A stretch of DNA of 64,000 nucleotides, taken from NCBI GenBank assembly GCA_910575005.1, contig CAJTCL010000024.1, positions 1 through 64,000 of the forward strand. Direction: 5' to 3'. This document shows positions 56,111 to 64,000 of the stretch, one piece after another. The DNA is from Lachnospiraceae bacterium. GTDB taxonomy: Bacteria; Bacillota; Clostridia; Lachnospirales; Lachnospiraceae. Position numbers and translations under genes: made by a program. The notes beneath the pieces were generated by a model. That model worked only from the letters and a program-made list of their open reading frames with translations. It ran no database searches and was not told the origin of the DNA. The first letter of the stretch is position 1; each line of letters starts with the position of its first letter.

Positions 56111-57316
56111 CTATGGTAAGTGAATTGGTATCTCTGCAATTTTTACATTCATTTCTCCACGATTTTCTTGCGTATTGGTAAATGCTTCGACAATGATATC
56201 CTTCTGCCCGTCATAGAGCACCTCGAAATTTTCTGTAAATAAGTCATTATAATCCCAATCTAAATTTTCAAGATTATTTCCCTCGGTATCTTTAACGGTG
56301 AACCATATATCTCCACTCTCAAAGTCGTAGGGCGGCCTTGTTGCATAAGTAGAATAATCTATTGTCAAAATCAAACCTGTTTTCGTCTTTGTGGCACTCT
56401 CTACCAAAATCCCATTATCCTCCTGATTGATTTCAAATGTCTGATTATCTGCATTGTCTACGGTAACAGGGAATTTTAAATTCCATTTGCCTTCCACACA
56501 GGCTGTCTCAACCAAACATTGATCTTCTGCCTCCTGATTAAGCACCCCTGTCAGCACCTCCACTGGACAATCTACAACTAACCTTCCTTTCTGTTCTATC
56601 TCAGACTTCAATTTTTCTTGCTGCTCTTTAGCATAAAAATTATCATTTGAGAAACTTATCTCAAGCATACCCACAAAAGAGCCATCCTCAGATTTCTTTA
56701 GTGAACCCCAGGTGCAACCTGTGTCCAGTCTCTTACCATCTTCTGATTCAACTTTTGGGAGGGAAAAGTCACCATTTTGTTTATAAAGAAGAATTGTGTC
56801 TGCCTTATTTAAATCTTCGTTGTCAGTAGTCATCGCTAACGTATAATACAGAGAATAGCCATCACAATAAACATCTGACACAGAAACGGTGACACCATTG
56901 TCTTCTACAGTAGTTACATAATCTTTTGAATCTTGATACTTATCTGTTTCTCCCTGGGCAGGAAGGGCATTCTCAGCAATCTTGGTATATACTTTGTTCT
57001 GTCCCACCCAAGATTCTTCTTTTTCTGAGATATCAATCAGATTTCCAAACACTCTGCTAAATATCTGCTTTGCCAGCACTGGATTTGCTGCTGTCCCCGC
57101 TGCACCAACCACTACCGCACATGCAGCCGCAATTCCCACTGCCTTTTTCCAGATCTTTTTGTTGCCATTGTTTTTTGTGTTATCCTTCATATCTTTCACC
57201 TCCATTAAAATTTTTTGTTTATAATAATCTTTCTCTTCGGAAGATAATTCTACCTGTTCATATTCCGTAAAATCGGTTTCCACTTCGTTGAGTAATTGAT
57301 AAATTGTTTTTTGCAT
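56111..57316 (-). CDS. DUF4179 protein, probable membrane partner of the ECF sigma factor
   Basis: 401 residues. A cytosolic N-terminal part of about 55 residues, one transmembrane helix (AVGIAAACAVVVGAAGTAANPVLA) and the large extracytoplasmic DUF4179 domain (VTTVEDNGVTVSVSDVYCDG, LYYTLAMTTDNEDL). DUF4179 proteins sit next to ECF sigma factors and are suspected anti-sigma or sensor proteins. Start at 57316 is 1 base after the sigma stop, with its ribosome site inside the sigma gene. Confidence 0.8.
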   Translation of the reverse strand: MQKTIYQLLNEVETDFTEYEQVELSSEEKDYYKQKILMEVKDMKDNTKNNGNKKIWKKAVGIAAACAVVVGAAGTAANPVLAKQIFSRVFGNLIDISEKEESWVGQNKVYTKIAENALPAQGETDKYQDSKDYVTTVEDNGVTVSVSDVYCDGYSLYYTLAMTTDNEDLNKADTILLYKQNGDFSLPKVESEDGKRLDTGCTWGSLKKSEDGSFVGMLEISFSNDNFYAKEQQEKLKSEIEQKGRLVVDCPVEVLTGVLNQEAEDQCLVETACVEGKWNLKFPVTVDNADNQTFEINQEDNGILVESATKTKTGLILTIDYSTYATRPPYDFESGDIWFTVKDTEGNNLENLDWDYNDLFTENFEVLYDGQKDIIVEAFTNTQENRGEMNVKIAEIPIHLP

Positions 57317-57317
57317 A

Positions 57318-57869
57318 TTAGACACCTCTTTCCATGTGAAATTGTTTGCGGAGCTTGCGCTTACCCCGCGATAGGCGATTATAAATAACTTCCTTTTTTA
57401 TTCCTGTTTCTCTGCTGACCTGATCTATAGGTTTTTCCTCCACATACAGCTTCATAAACAGTTCCCGATCTGAAGGTTTTAAAGAGTCCAACATCATTTC
57501 CACTTCTTCTGAAATTTCCCGTTCAATCATCTTCGCCAGTATACGATCTTCTTTCACAATGGTAGTGTCGTCAATATTCACCGTTGCAAGTTCCCGCTGA
57601 TATTGTCGTAAATAGTCAATCGCTCGATAGCGGGTAATTGCAGCCGCCCAATTTTTAAAACTATTTTTACTCTCATCAAAATCCGCAATATTCTGCCAAA
57701 TCTTCAACAAAACATCATTGAAACATTCTTCCTGGCGATGGGGAACTCCAAAAAGCTGCTTTCGAATAATAGACATCAGCAGGCCGCCATATTCATCAAT
57801 CACATACAAAAGCGCCTTCTCGTTATGAAGTTGTAATTGTTGAATAAAGTTGTGTTCTCCAATCCTCAT
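57318..57869 (-). CDS. ECF-type sigma-70 family factor
   Basis: 183 residues. Sigma region 2 (ALLYVIDEYGGLLMSIIRKQ, CFNDVLLKIWQNI, WAAAITRYRAIDYLRQYQRE) and region 4 (LKPSDRELFMKLYVEEKPID, QVSRETGIKKEVIYNRLSRG). It should direct transcription of a surface-stress or antibiotic-type regulon, including its own operon. AGAGGG precedes the start. Confidence 0.88.
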   Translation of the reverse strand: MRIGEHNFIQQLQLHNEKALLYVIDEYGGLLMSIIRKQLFGVPHRQEECFNDVLLKIWQNIADFDESKNSFKNWAAAITRYRAIDYLRQYQRELATVNIDDTTIVKEDRILAKMIEREISEEVEMMLDSLKPSDRELFMKLYVEEKPIDQVSRETGIKKEVIYNRLSRGKRKLRKQFHMERGV

Positions 57870-58194
57870 AAGTAACCCTCTTTTCCAATCCTGTGCACAT
57901 TGTGTTTTGTAATTACATTAATTATTACGGATATGAGACTAGAAATCTATCAATTTATCAAAAAATATTAGAAAAAAATTGGAAATTTAAGGCACACATT
58001 ACTCTATTTTCTTGAGAATTGCTCGCCCACAAATGTAATTTGGGGGCACGCGGGCTTTCGCCCTATAAACGGAACAAAGTGGGCAAGCCCACATCAATTC
58101 CCCTGCCCCTCATTCAGAGGGAATTGCGCACTTTGATGTGCCGAACGCAGTCGCTTTATCGACATATTTCTTTGTGCGCGAGTGCACATAACAT

Positions 58195-58237
58195 TTTATA
58201 TATTAGGAAAATTCGTAGAACTTTCCTAATATATAAA
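58195..58237. repeat. Perfect 16-bp inverted repeat
   Basis: TTTATATATTAGGAAA (58195-58210) and TTTCCTAATATATAAA (58222-58237) with an 11-base loop and an A tract on the plus side. It may be a terminator for a minus-strand transcript (TTTTTTA side is upstream) or a small mobile element. Confidence 0.65.
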
Positions 58238-58309
58238 AAAACAGGCTTTTAGGAAAATAAATTTTCCCACTGCCTGTCGTTTTCCTCTTTACCTTTTCTT
58301 TAGCGGATT

Positions 58310-58338
58310 GCCCCTGGAAACATTTCGTTTCCAGGGGC
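58310..58338. repeat. GC-rich 12-bp hairpin
   Basis: GCCCCTGGAAAC (58310-58321) and GTTTCCAGGGGC (58327-58338) with a 5-base loop, followed by ACGCGTTGCG. Confidence 0.6.
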
Positions 58339-58354
58339 ACGCGTTGCGCTTTCA

Positions 58355-58416
58355 AATAAGAAAACAGGGGAGCAGTTTCCTATGTTAGCATAGAACTGCT
58401 CCCCTGTTTTCTTATT
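58355..58416. terminator. rplL terminator, 23-bp perfect stem
   Basis: Arms 58355-58377 and 58394-58416 are exact inverted copies (A-rich outside, AGGGGAGC inside), 21 bases after the rplL stop; works in both directions. Confidence 0.85.
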
Positions 58417-58436
58417 CTCAATCCGCTGGATCGCGA

Positions 58437-58814
58437 TTATTTTAATGTTACTTTTGCGCCTTCTGCTTCCAGTTTAGACTTGATGTCCTCAGCTTCTGCC
58501 TTCTCAACACCTTCCTTCACTACCTTAGGTGCTCCGTCAACTACTTCCTTAGCTTCCTTCAGACCTAAGCCGGTAACTTCACGAACAACTTTAATAACTT
58601 TAACCTTGTTCGGGCCAACCTCTGTCAGCTCTACGTTGAAGTCTGTCTTCTCTTCTGCTGCTCCAGCACCGTCTCCGCCTGCTGCTGCAACTACAACACC
58701 TGCTGCTGCAGATACGCCAAATTCTTCTTCACATGCTTTTACAAGCTCATTTAATTCTAATACGCTTAACTCTTTGATCGCTTCAATAAATTCTTCCGTT
58801 GTCAATTTTGCCAT
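58437..58814 (-). CDS. rplL: 50S ribosomal protein L7/L12
   Basis: 125 residues: N-terminal dimer helix ([20 protein letters not shown]), Ala/Gly hinge ([17 protein letters not shown]) and C-terminal factor-binding domain ([24 protein letters not shown] run). Forms the stalk that recruits translation factors. Confidence 0.97.
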   Translation of the reverse strand: MAKLTTEEFIEAIKELSVLELNELVKACEEEFGVSAAAGVVVAAAGGDGAGAAEEKTDFNVELTEVGPNKVKVIKVVREVTGLGLKEAKEVVDGAPKVVKEGVEKAEAEDIKSKLEAEGAKVTLK

Positions 58815-58870
58815 GATTATTTCCCTCCATATAATATTTGATATTAAGATTCTAATTAAAAATAATTTGC

Positions 58871-59098
58871 GGATGTTCTGTTCGCTAACCTCAATCTTCT
58901 CTATTGCTCGATTTCGCTAATCTCACAGAACGGCCTCGCAACACGCTCTGTCTTCGCCTTCGGCTCGCCAATCGCTAGTTTTTTAAGTGGATGTTCTGTT
59001 CGCTAACCTCAATCTTCGCTATCGCTCGATTTCGCTAATCTCACAGAACGGCCTCGCAACACGCTCTGTCTTCGCCTTCGGCTCGCCAATCGCTAGTT
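58871..59098. repeat. Tandem 118-bp duplication in the rplJ-rplL gap
   Basis: Copies at 58871-58980 and 58989-59098 (110 bases each, period 118) differ at two positions only. Each can pair GTTCTGT with ACAGAAC. The second copy contains the rplJ stop codon (59093-59095) and first base of the last sense codon. Confidence 0.9.
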
Positions 59099-59623
59099 GC
59101 TTTCGGCCTCTGCCTCAGTAGCGGATGCTGCTGGTGCTTCGCCACCCTGTTCTGCGATCTGATTAAGAACACGTGCCAGGTTGGTAATCGGAGATTGAAT
59201 ACTTCCAAGGAACTTGGACAGTAACTCTTCCCTTGATGGAACAGAAGCTATGGTCTTAATCCCATCTGTATCATAAAAAGTTCCCTCTACAACACCTGCT
59301 TTTAATTCCAACGCTGGTGCAGTTTTTGCAAATTTTGCAAGAATTCTTGCTGGTGCAGTTGCATCATCTTTGGAGACAGCAATCGCATTGGGTCCTTCCA
59401 ACAAAGAAGACATGCTCTCAAAATCTGTTCCCTTAAATGCAAAATTCATCAATGTATTCTTATACACCTTATATGCAACACCAGCTTCTCTTAACTGTTT
59501 ACGCAACTGTGTATCTTCTTCTACAGTCAATCCACGATAATCTACTAATACAACACATTGTGCATCTTTGATCTGATCGGAAATCTCCTGTACTATAGGC
59601 TGCTTTAATTCTACTTTTGCCAC
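59093..59623 (-). CDS. rplJ: 50S ribosomal protein L10
   Basis: 176 residues, GTG start at 59623 with GGAGGTG upstream. Core QCVVLVDYRGLTVEEDTQLR and KVYKNTLMNFAFKG bind rRNA and the L7/L12 stalk base; C-terminus is Ala/Glu-rich. Also the autogenous regulator that binds the L10 leader, which here lies a gene away at 60690-60785. Confidence 0.96.
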   Translation of the reverse strand: MAKVELKQPIVQEISDQIKDAQCVVLVDYRGLTVEEDTQLRKQLREAGVAYKVYKNTLMNFAFKGTDFESMSSLLEGPNAIAVSKDDATAPARILAKFAKTAPALELKAGVVEGTFYDTDGIKTIASVPSREELLSKFLGSIQSPITNLARVLNQIAEQGGEAPAASATEAEAESN

Positions 59624-59843
59624 GAATCGTGCACCTCCTTCTTTATTTAGAGCAATCTCGAACCTCCACCATAATCTGAGTTTCTGCTCTTTTTTATCAT
59701 CTCAAAAGCCTGCCCTCTGGGAAAGCCTCTGAATTCATGCCATTATCTAAAACCGTATCAGAATCAGGCAAGTAATCCATCACACTTCAATAATACTAAT
59801 TGTTCTTGGTATAACCTTTATCGAATTTCAGAATATAAGCCAT
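59624..59843. other. rplJ upstream spacer
   Basis: 220 bases. A weak AGAGCA/TGCTCT pair surrounds the rplJ ribosome site region; no second L10-leader motif and no consensus promoter seen, so rplJ seems to depend on readthrough from the upstream gene. Confidence 0.4.
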
Positions 59844-60566
59844 TTATTGATAATTTCCCTTTAAGGTAATAAAGCTCTGTCCATTTCCTCCGCCTGGCTG
59901 ATATGGACCAAAACATACAACCACATTTCCATTTTTTAAATAAAACTGGAATTTAGAGATTTTTGTACTATCCAATTCTTTTCTCGCATACTCGTCTTCT
60001 GACTTGATTTTACTAAAATACTTTTTGATAATTTTATTTTTCACAGTCTTACTGTTTCCAGAAATCACATCTGCAACATTAAGTTTTTTTCCAGTCTTTA
60101 AGCTGTATGTCATGCCGTCTGTCCAACTATTGTGCACACCCCCTGCATACCATTCATGCAAAAAGCAAAATGAGACATACCCTTTCTTATTGTAAGTCAC
60201 CTTACACTTAGTAGTCGTAAGATACTGGTCATTATACGTATAATATGAAGAGTTGTTCGCCTCTCTTGCCTGCTCAAATACAGCCTTTTTATCCTTCAAA
60301 GACATGGTATAACCTTTTTTCAATGAAGTATTGATCTTCTTTACAATCTTAGAACTTCCCTTGAGCTGCGGAAGATGATAGGTATACTGCGCAGATACCC
60401 TTCCGCCTGACTTACTATATTTCTTATTGTATTTTTTGATCGTATATACTGCTTTGGTTTTTGTCGTCTTATTGGATGCCTGAATTGTCTGTCCTCCAAA
60501 ACTGCATGAAGCGATCAGCACTGCTGCAATCAGCAATAAAACTCTGAACTTATAGCATTTCTTCAC
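59844..60566 (-). CDS. Secreted DUF3298/DUF4163-like protein inserted before rplJ
   Basis: 240 residues from a GTG at 60566 with GGGAGGA upstream; frames starting further upstream run through the attenuator hairpin and are rejected. Signal peptide with a Cys (LLLIAAVLIASCSFGG). The body has the fold marks of RsiV-like extracellular domains: SAQYTYHLPQLKG, FCFLHEWYAGGVHNS, TYSLKTGKKLNVADVISG, VVVCFGPYQPGGG. The family binds extracellular ligands; function here is unknown. It lies between the L10 leader and rplJ, so its mRNA is probably controlled by L10. Confidence 0.8.
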   Translation of the reverse strand: MKKCYKFRVLLLIAAVLIASCSFGGQTIQASNKTTKTKAVYTIKKYNKKYSKSGGRVSAQYTYHLPQLKGSSKIVKKINTSLKKGYTMSLKDKKAVFEQAREANNSSYYTYNDQYLTTTKCKVTYNKKGYVSFCFLHEWYAGGVHNSWTDGMTYSLKTGKKLNVADVISGNSKTVKNKIIKKYFSKIKSEDEYARKELDSTKISKFQFYLKNGNVVVCFGPYQPGGGNGQSFITLKGNYQ

Positions 60567-60649
60567 GATACATCCTCCCTTATTCGCATCTTTGTGATGC
60601 TGCCAGGTCAGAACTTTCTTTTTACCATAGAAATCTAAAAAATTTTCTA

Positions 60650-60683
60650 TAAAGAAAAGCCTCTTTGTCCGAGACAAAGAGGC
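60650..60683 (-). terminator. Attenuator after the L10 leader
   Basis: GCCTCTTTGTC/GACAAAGAGGC perfect 11-bp stem with a 3-base loop, followed by TTTTCTTT. Positioned right after the L10 leader, before the inserted gene. Confidence 0.8.
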
Positions 60684-60689
60684 ATGAAA

Positions 60690-60785
60690 TAATCTTTCAT
60701 TCTTACCAGACACAAGTGTCCAATAAATTTCCTCGGCAGGCCATATTGTTACGCCTCACGGCACCTGCTGTCTTCGGTAATACGC
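60690..60785 (-). ncRNA. L10 ribosomal protein leader
   Basis: The minus strand has GAAGACAGCAGGTGCCG, then CCTGCCGAGGAAATTT, the conserved kink-turn-like core of Firmicute L10 leaders, where L10(L12)4 binds and turns off its own operon. It starts just after the promoter at 60792-60820. Confidence 0.85.
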
Positions 60786-60791
60786 TAATAA

Positions 60792-60820
60792 AGTATAGCA
60801 CTATCTATTTTAGATGTCAA
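60792..60820 (-). promoter_or_regulatory. Promoter of the L10 operon
   Basis: TTGACA (60815-60820), 17-base spacer, TATACT (60792-60797), nine bases downstream of the rplA stop. Confidence 0.85.
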
Positions 60821-60828
60821 TATTAAGT

Positions 60829-61521
60829 TTAAACAAGCTTAGCCGTATTGATCTTAACGCCAGGTCCCATTGTGGGAGCTAAAGTAACGCTCTTTAAATA
60901 CTGTCCCTTTAATGCTGCGGGCTTAGCCTTAATAATGGCATCCATAAGAGTTTGGAAGTTGTCCGCTAATTTTTCTTCTGTAAAAGATGCTTTTCCAATT
61001 GGCACATGGATAATATTTGTCTTATCTAATCTGTACTCAATCTTACCAGCTTTAATGTCGTTCACTGCCTTAGTAACATCCATCGTTACAGTTCCTGCTT
61101 TGGGGTTTGGCATCAGACCTTTTGGTCCAAGTACACGTCCCAAACGTCCAACCACACCCATCATATCTGGGGTAGCTACTACAACGTCAAAATCCAGCCA
61201 TCCATCATTCTGAATCTTGGGAATCAATTCCTCGCCGCCAACATGGTCAGCACCTGCTGCCAATGCCTCATCTACCTTATCACCCTTTGCAAAAACCAGA
61301 ACCTTGACAGCCTTTCCTGTTCCATGAGGCAGTACTACCGCACCACGAATCTGCTGTTCTGCATGACGTCCATCACAGCCAGTTCTGATATGAGCTTCGA
61401 TTGTTTCATCAAATTTAGCAACTGCAGCCTTCTTAGCCAGGCTGATTGCTTCTGCTGTATCATACTGCACAGTTCTGTCAAAAGCCTTTGCAGCTTCTAC
61501 ATATTTCTTTCCTCGTTTCAT
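60829..61521 (-). CDS. rplA: 50S ribosomal protein L1
   Basis: 230 residues, [14 protein letters not shown] start, signature [20 protein letters not shown] and [13 protein letters not shown]. Forms the L1 stalk for E-site tRNA release and represses its own mRNA. Confidence 0.97.
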   Translation of the reverse strand: MKRGKKYVEAAKAFDRTVQYDTAEAISLAKKAAVAKFDETIEAHIRTGCDGRHAEQQIRGAVVLPHGTGKAVKVLVFAKGDKVDEALAAGADHVGGEELIPKIQNDGWLDFDVVVATPDMMGVVGRLGRVLGPKGLMPNPKAGTVTMDVTKAVNDIKAGKIEYRLDKTNIIHVPIGKASFTEEKLADNFQTLMDAIIKAKPAALKGQYLKSVTLAPTMGPGVKINTAKLV

Positions 61522-61603
61522 TCTAAAAACCTCCTAGTGGTAATATCGGGAGTTGTCCCTCCCACAACTTCGAATGCAGTTCTATTCGCTAAACATGCAA
61601 TGC

Positions 61604-62029
61604 TTATTCTGTAACCTCAACGCCCATACTTCTTGCGGTTCCAGCGATCATACTCATTGCCGCTTCCAGAGAACCAGCGTTCAGATCCGGCATTTTCAGC
61701 TCTGCGATTTCCTGAACCTTTGCTTTGGAAATAGTTGCTACTTTTGTCTTATTCGGCACTGCAGAACCAGACTTGATATTGCAGGCCTTTTTGATCAGCA
61801 CTGGAGCAGGTGGGGTCTTTGTAACGAAGCTAAAGCTTCTATCTGAATATACGGTAATTACTACCGGAATAATTAAATCCCCCTGATCAGCAGTCCTTGC
61901 GTTGAACTGTTTGGTAAATTCAACGATATTAACCCCATGCTGGCCAAGCGCCGGGCCAACTGGCGGAGCAGGTGTAGCCTTGCCAGCAGGGATCTGTAAT
62001 TTAATATATCCTTCTACTTTTTTTGCCAT
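61604..62029 (-). CDS. rplK: 50S ribosomal protein L11
   Basis: 141 residues, [20 protein letters not shown] and [13 protein letters not shown] at the N-terminus, typical length. Binds the GTPase-associated centre of 23S rRNA. Confidence 0.97.
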   Translation of the reverse strand: MAKKVEGYIKLQIPAGKATPAPPVGPALGQHGVNIVEFTKQFNARTADQGDLIIPVVITVYSDRSFSFVTKTPPAPVLIKKACNIKSGSAVPNKTKVATISKAKVQEIAELKMPDLNAGSLEAAMSMIAGTARSMGVEVTE

Positions 62030-62045
62030 TTGGAAAATCCTCCTT

Positions 62046-62561
62046 TTACAACTTCTGAATATCTGTGAAACTTATTTCAACCGGTGTTTCACGACCGAAC
62101 AGGTCAACATTGATCGTAATCATCTGCTTGCCGTGATTCATGGTCTGAATAATACCAACTGTATCTTTCCAGACACCACCAGTAACTCGGATAGAATCAC
62201 CTTCCTCAAAATCCACGACCACATTGTCAACCTGAATACCCAATGGTTTCATTTCAGCTTCAGTGAGCGGTACGGGCTTAGAACCCGGACCCACAAACCC
62301 GGTAACACCTCTGGTATTTCTGACCACATACCATATATCATCATTCATAACCATGTTAATAAGAACATAGCCTGGAAACATCTTCTTCTCAACAGTCTTC
62401 TTGACACCGTTTTTCATTTCCACGACGCTCTGCATAGGAACCCTCACCTCAAGGATCTGATCTCCCAAATGCCGATTTTCGATTGTCTTTTCAATGTTCT
62501 CCTTGACTTTCTTTTCATAACCGGAATAGGTATGAACTACATACCAGTTTGCCTCTGCCAT
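62046..62561 (-). CDS. nusG: Transcription elongation factor NusG
   Basis: 171 residues: NGN domain ([31 protein letters not shown]) and KOW domain ([19 protein letters not shown]). Couples polymerase and ribosome and modulates pausing. Upstream of rplK, 17 bases after. Confidence 0.96.
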   Translation of the reverse strand: MAEANWYVVHTYSGYEKKVKENIEKTIENRHLGDQILEVRVPMQSVVEMKNGVKKTVEKKMFPGYVLINMVMNDDIWYVVRNTRGVTGFVGPGSKPVPLTEAEMKPLGIQVDNVVVDFEEGDSIRVTGGVWKDTVGIIQTMNHGKQMITINVDLFGRETPVEISFTDIQKL

Positions 62562-62577
62562 AAATCACCTATGCCTC

Positions 62578-62784
62578 CTATAATTTTACCAGGGCATCTA
62601 CGCCATACTTAATGAATACATCTAATACGGCAATGATAAAACCCAAGACAATAGAAACAGCTACCACTGCTGCGGTCTGCTTACTGAGTGATTTCTTATC
62701 TGGCCAGATGATTTTGTCAAATTCCGCCTTAAGACCGGTGAACCAGCTCGTCTTTGGAGCTTTTTCTGTTTTGGTTTCTCCCAT
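62578..62784 (-). CDS. secE: Preprotein translocase subunit SecE
   Basis: 68 residues: amphipathic helix (GLKAEFDKIIWPDKKSLSKQ) and one transmembrane helix (VSIVLGFIIAVLDVFIKYG). Clamps the SecYEG channel. 16 bases before nusG. Confidence 0.95.
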   Translation of the reverse strand: MGETKTEKAPKTSWFTGLKAEFDKIIWPDKKSLSKQTAAVVAVSIVLGFIIAVLDVFIKYGVDALVKL

Positions 62785-62872
62785 TATTACCTCCTATGGC
62801 GCACTGTCTGCGCCTGAATCCAGGGATGGGTGAACATCCGTTCAGCCTTTTCACTTCTTCTGCTCTATCCTG

Positions 62873-63022
62873 TTACTTGGTTTCTTTGTGTAACGTATGA
62901 GTCCTGCAGAATCTGCAGTACTTCTTGGTCTCCATCCTATCTGGATGGGCTTTCTTATCTTTTGTCATGTTGTAATTCCGCTGTTTACATTCTGTACATG
63001 CCAGAGTAATTCTAGTGCGCAC
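62873..63022 (-). CDS. rpmG: 50S ribosomal protein L33
   Basis: 49 residues from a GTG at 63022 with GGAGGTGG upstream. [19 protein letters not shown] then [17 protein letters not shown]; the four Cys bind zinc (zinc-containing paralogue). Just upstream of secE, as usual. Confidence 0.93.
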   Translation of the reverse strand: MRTRITLACTECKQRNYNMTKDKKAHPDRMETKKYCRFCRTHTLHKETK

Positions 63023-63084
63023 AACTTCCACCTCCAATTTGTAATTTTAGGCATAAAAAAAAGACCTACTTCCATCGCTAGTCT

Positions 63085-63113
63085 ACTATAGCACAATAAA
63101 GCCGTGCCGTCAA
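63085..63113 (-). promoter_or_regulatory. Promoter of rpmG-secE-nusG
   Basis: TTGACG (63108-63113), 17-base spacer, TATAGT (63085-63090), about 63 bases upstream of rpmG. Confidence 0.75.
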
Positions 63114-63920
63114 CTACTTTTCTCCATACTGTATAGATTGTTAAGATTTTCTTTCATCACACGTTCCTGCGAGTAAAGCTCTTGTGCCACTGCCAGAATC
63201 TTTATTGCTGTCTCAGTTTGTTATTTGTTTTCTTTGATAAAGATCATAGTATCTCTTTTGATTTGATACAAATATTGTAAATTAGCATAAAATTCTTCAT
63301 AATCTAGCGTCATGCCGCAGACTTGTTGATACTTTCTGGCATTCAGTCCTTGCAAAGATTTCTTCTGACATCAATCTATTCTTTCTATATTTATGCTTTT
63401 CTCCCATTCCGCGAAACAATAACTGCATCTAAAATTATCAACATCACTGATATCTGCTATAATTGTAAATGGTATTTGAAGAGTCAGGGATGCTCCCAGA
63501 CAACCCCGTTTTGTACAAAAGATAGGGTTTATTTTTTCATCCTGTATATTGCTTTCTCCTATCAAATATCTGTAATATTGGGAAATATCTTTTTGCATAT
63601 GGATTTTAATCTTTTAATTTTACAAAAATACTAGCACCATATTTTGTATTTGATGATAGCATTGTTTTTATTCAACTTTTCGACAAAATATACAATTACA
63701 CATTCAAAATATCATCTGAACCGCCTCACACTGAGACAAAGTTATGTTATTTGGAATTATTATATAAGTAGGCGTCTTTTCCGAGTAGATAAAAATATTT
63801 TACTAAATTTTACATTTTCATATAAAGAAAGTACAATAACCGTCCGATATTCTTGTCAAACACATGGAGTGTAATACCCCCGTGCACTGCACGATTTCAA
63901 GGATGAAAGGAGGGGATTTC
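63114..63920. other. Right-hand AT-rich region, no firm gene
   Basis: About 800 bases. A minus-strand frame at 63371-63598 encodes 75 residues with CTKRGC and CSYC pairs, which could be a small zinc-binding protein or a remnant; it lacks a good ribosome site. The rest shows no gene. Confidence 0.35.
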
Positions 63921-64000
63921 ATGGCGGCAATTGACACAGCTTATCATTACTATCTAAGTACCTATGCAAAACAGTCAACTTCCCGTTATGATTCACATAA
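63921..64000 (+). CDS. Start of an unidentified protein, cut by the window edge
   Basis: 27 codons from an ATG with AAAGGAGGGG seven bases upstream: MAAIDTAYHYYLSTYAKQST onward, Tyr-rich. The strong start supports a real gene. Family unknown. Confidence 0.6.
   Translation, partial: MAAIDTAYHYYLSTYAKQSTSRYDSH

Larger units (their letters stand above)
57870..58436. other. Hairpin-rich spacer between the sigma operon and rplL
   Basis: 567 bases with no gene. It holds a GC-rich block (57990-58190) with CCCACTTTG/CAAAGTGGG-type partners, ATTCCC/GGGAAT and GTGGGC/GCCCAC stems, a perfect 16-bp hairpin (58195-58237), a 12-bp hairpin (58310-58338) and the rplL terminator. Confidence 0.6.

Noticed and set aside
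62785-62872. tRNA-Trp between rpmG and secE
   Set aside because: A tRNA is often found here in Firmicutes, but no cloverleaf or CCA-adjacent acceptor stem is visible.
63059-63084. Terminator just after the rpmG promoter
   Set aside because: The weak stem with a T run overlaps the likely transcription start, so its left arm would not be transcribed from this promoter.
63644-63874. 76-residue plus-strand frame near the right edge
   Set aside because: AT-rich, no ribosome site and no recognisable domain; judged to be chance.

Overview
The window looks like a chromosome segment of a low-GC anaerobic Firmicute, most likely a Lachnospiraceae-type Clostridium. The evidence is the gene order rpmG-secE-nusG-rplK-rplA-rplJ-rplL-rpoB-rpoC-rpsL-rpsG-fusA-tuf, strong GGAGG ribosome binding sites, AT-rich intergenic DNA, rubrerythrin, an EFR1-type flavodoxin/ferredoxin and an oxygen-sensitive iron alcohol dehydrogenase. 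No tRNA, rRNA or CRISPR array was seen. All assignments come from reading the sequence; no database search was run.

Region 1 (1-20.8 kb) is mostly ordinary chromosome: a phosphoglycolate-phosphatase-like HAD enzyme with an EFR1 protein; a small cluster of immunity-like genes (SMI1/KNR4, an unknown partner, DUF4303) without a visible toxin; a secreted trigger-factor-like lipoprotein; rubrerythrin; lactaldehyde reductase (fucO) behind a perfect 26-bp palindrome; a MarR regulator overlapping citrate synthase behind a 12-bp inverted repeat; a bifunctional penicillin-binding protein; a YhaN/YhaO (SbcC/SbcD-like) pair; and a hybrid histidine kinase co-transcribed with a sugar-binding lipoprotein.

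Region 2 (20.8-29.95 kb) is an AT-rich mobile-DNA graveyard: two unrecognised genes, an IS607 copy whose TnpB is reduced to its C-terminus, a decayed copy of a restriction-endonuclease 3' end, an intact BsuBI/PstI-like restriction-modification pair with an Mrr-like endonuclease, an IS3 transposase fragment and a broken AAA ATPase. Near-identical 22-bp repeats bracket the restriction cluster and look like integrase arm sites of an older element.

Region 3 (29.93-39.40 kb) is a compact integrated element inserted at the 3' end of tuf. It has a tyrosine integrase, a repressor/Cro-type switch with a recognisable operator and two promoters, an SF3 (P4/D5-type) helicase, a run of small early genes, a scaffold protein and a major capsid protein, but no terminase, portal or tail genes. 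It also carries a type I holin-like toxin gene and a structured non-coding stretch. Recoded tuf tails at both ends and paired arm-type repeats define its limits. It is best read as a capsid-encoding phage satellite or a reduced prophage.

Region 4 (39.38-63.0 kb) is the conserved translation/transcription cluster, all on the minus strand. It is interrupted by accessory genes: a secreted transglutaminase/leucine-rich-repeat protein between rpoC and rpsL, an ECF sigma factor/DUF4179/lipoprotein set between rplL and rpoB, and a secreted protein gene lying between the L10 leader with its attenuator and rplJ itself. A 118-bp tandem duplication, which includes the rplJ stop codon, fills the rplJ-rplL gap. 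The window ends with the start of an unidentified plus-strand gene.
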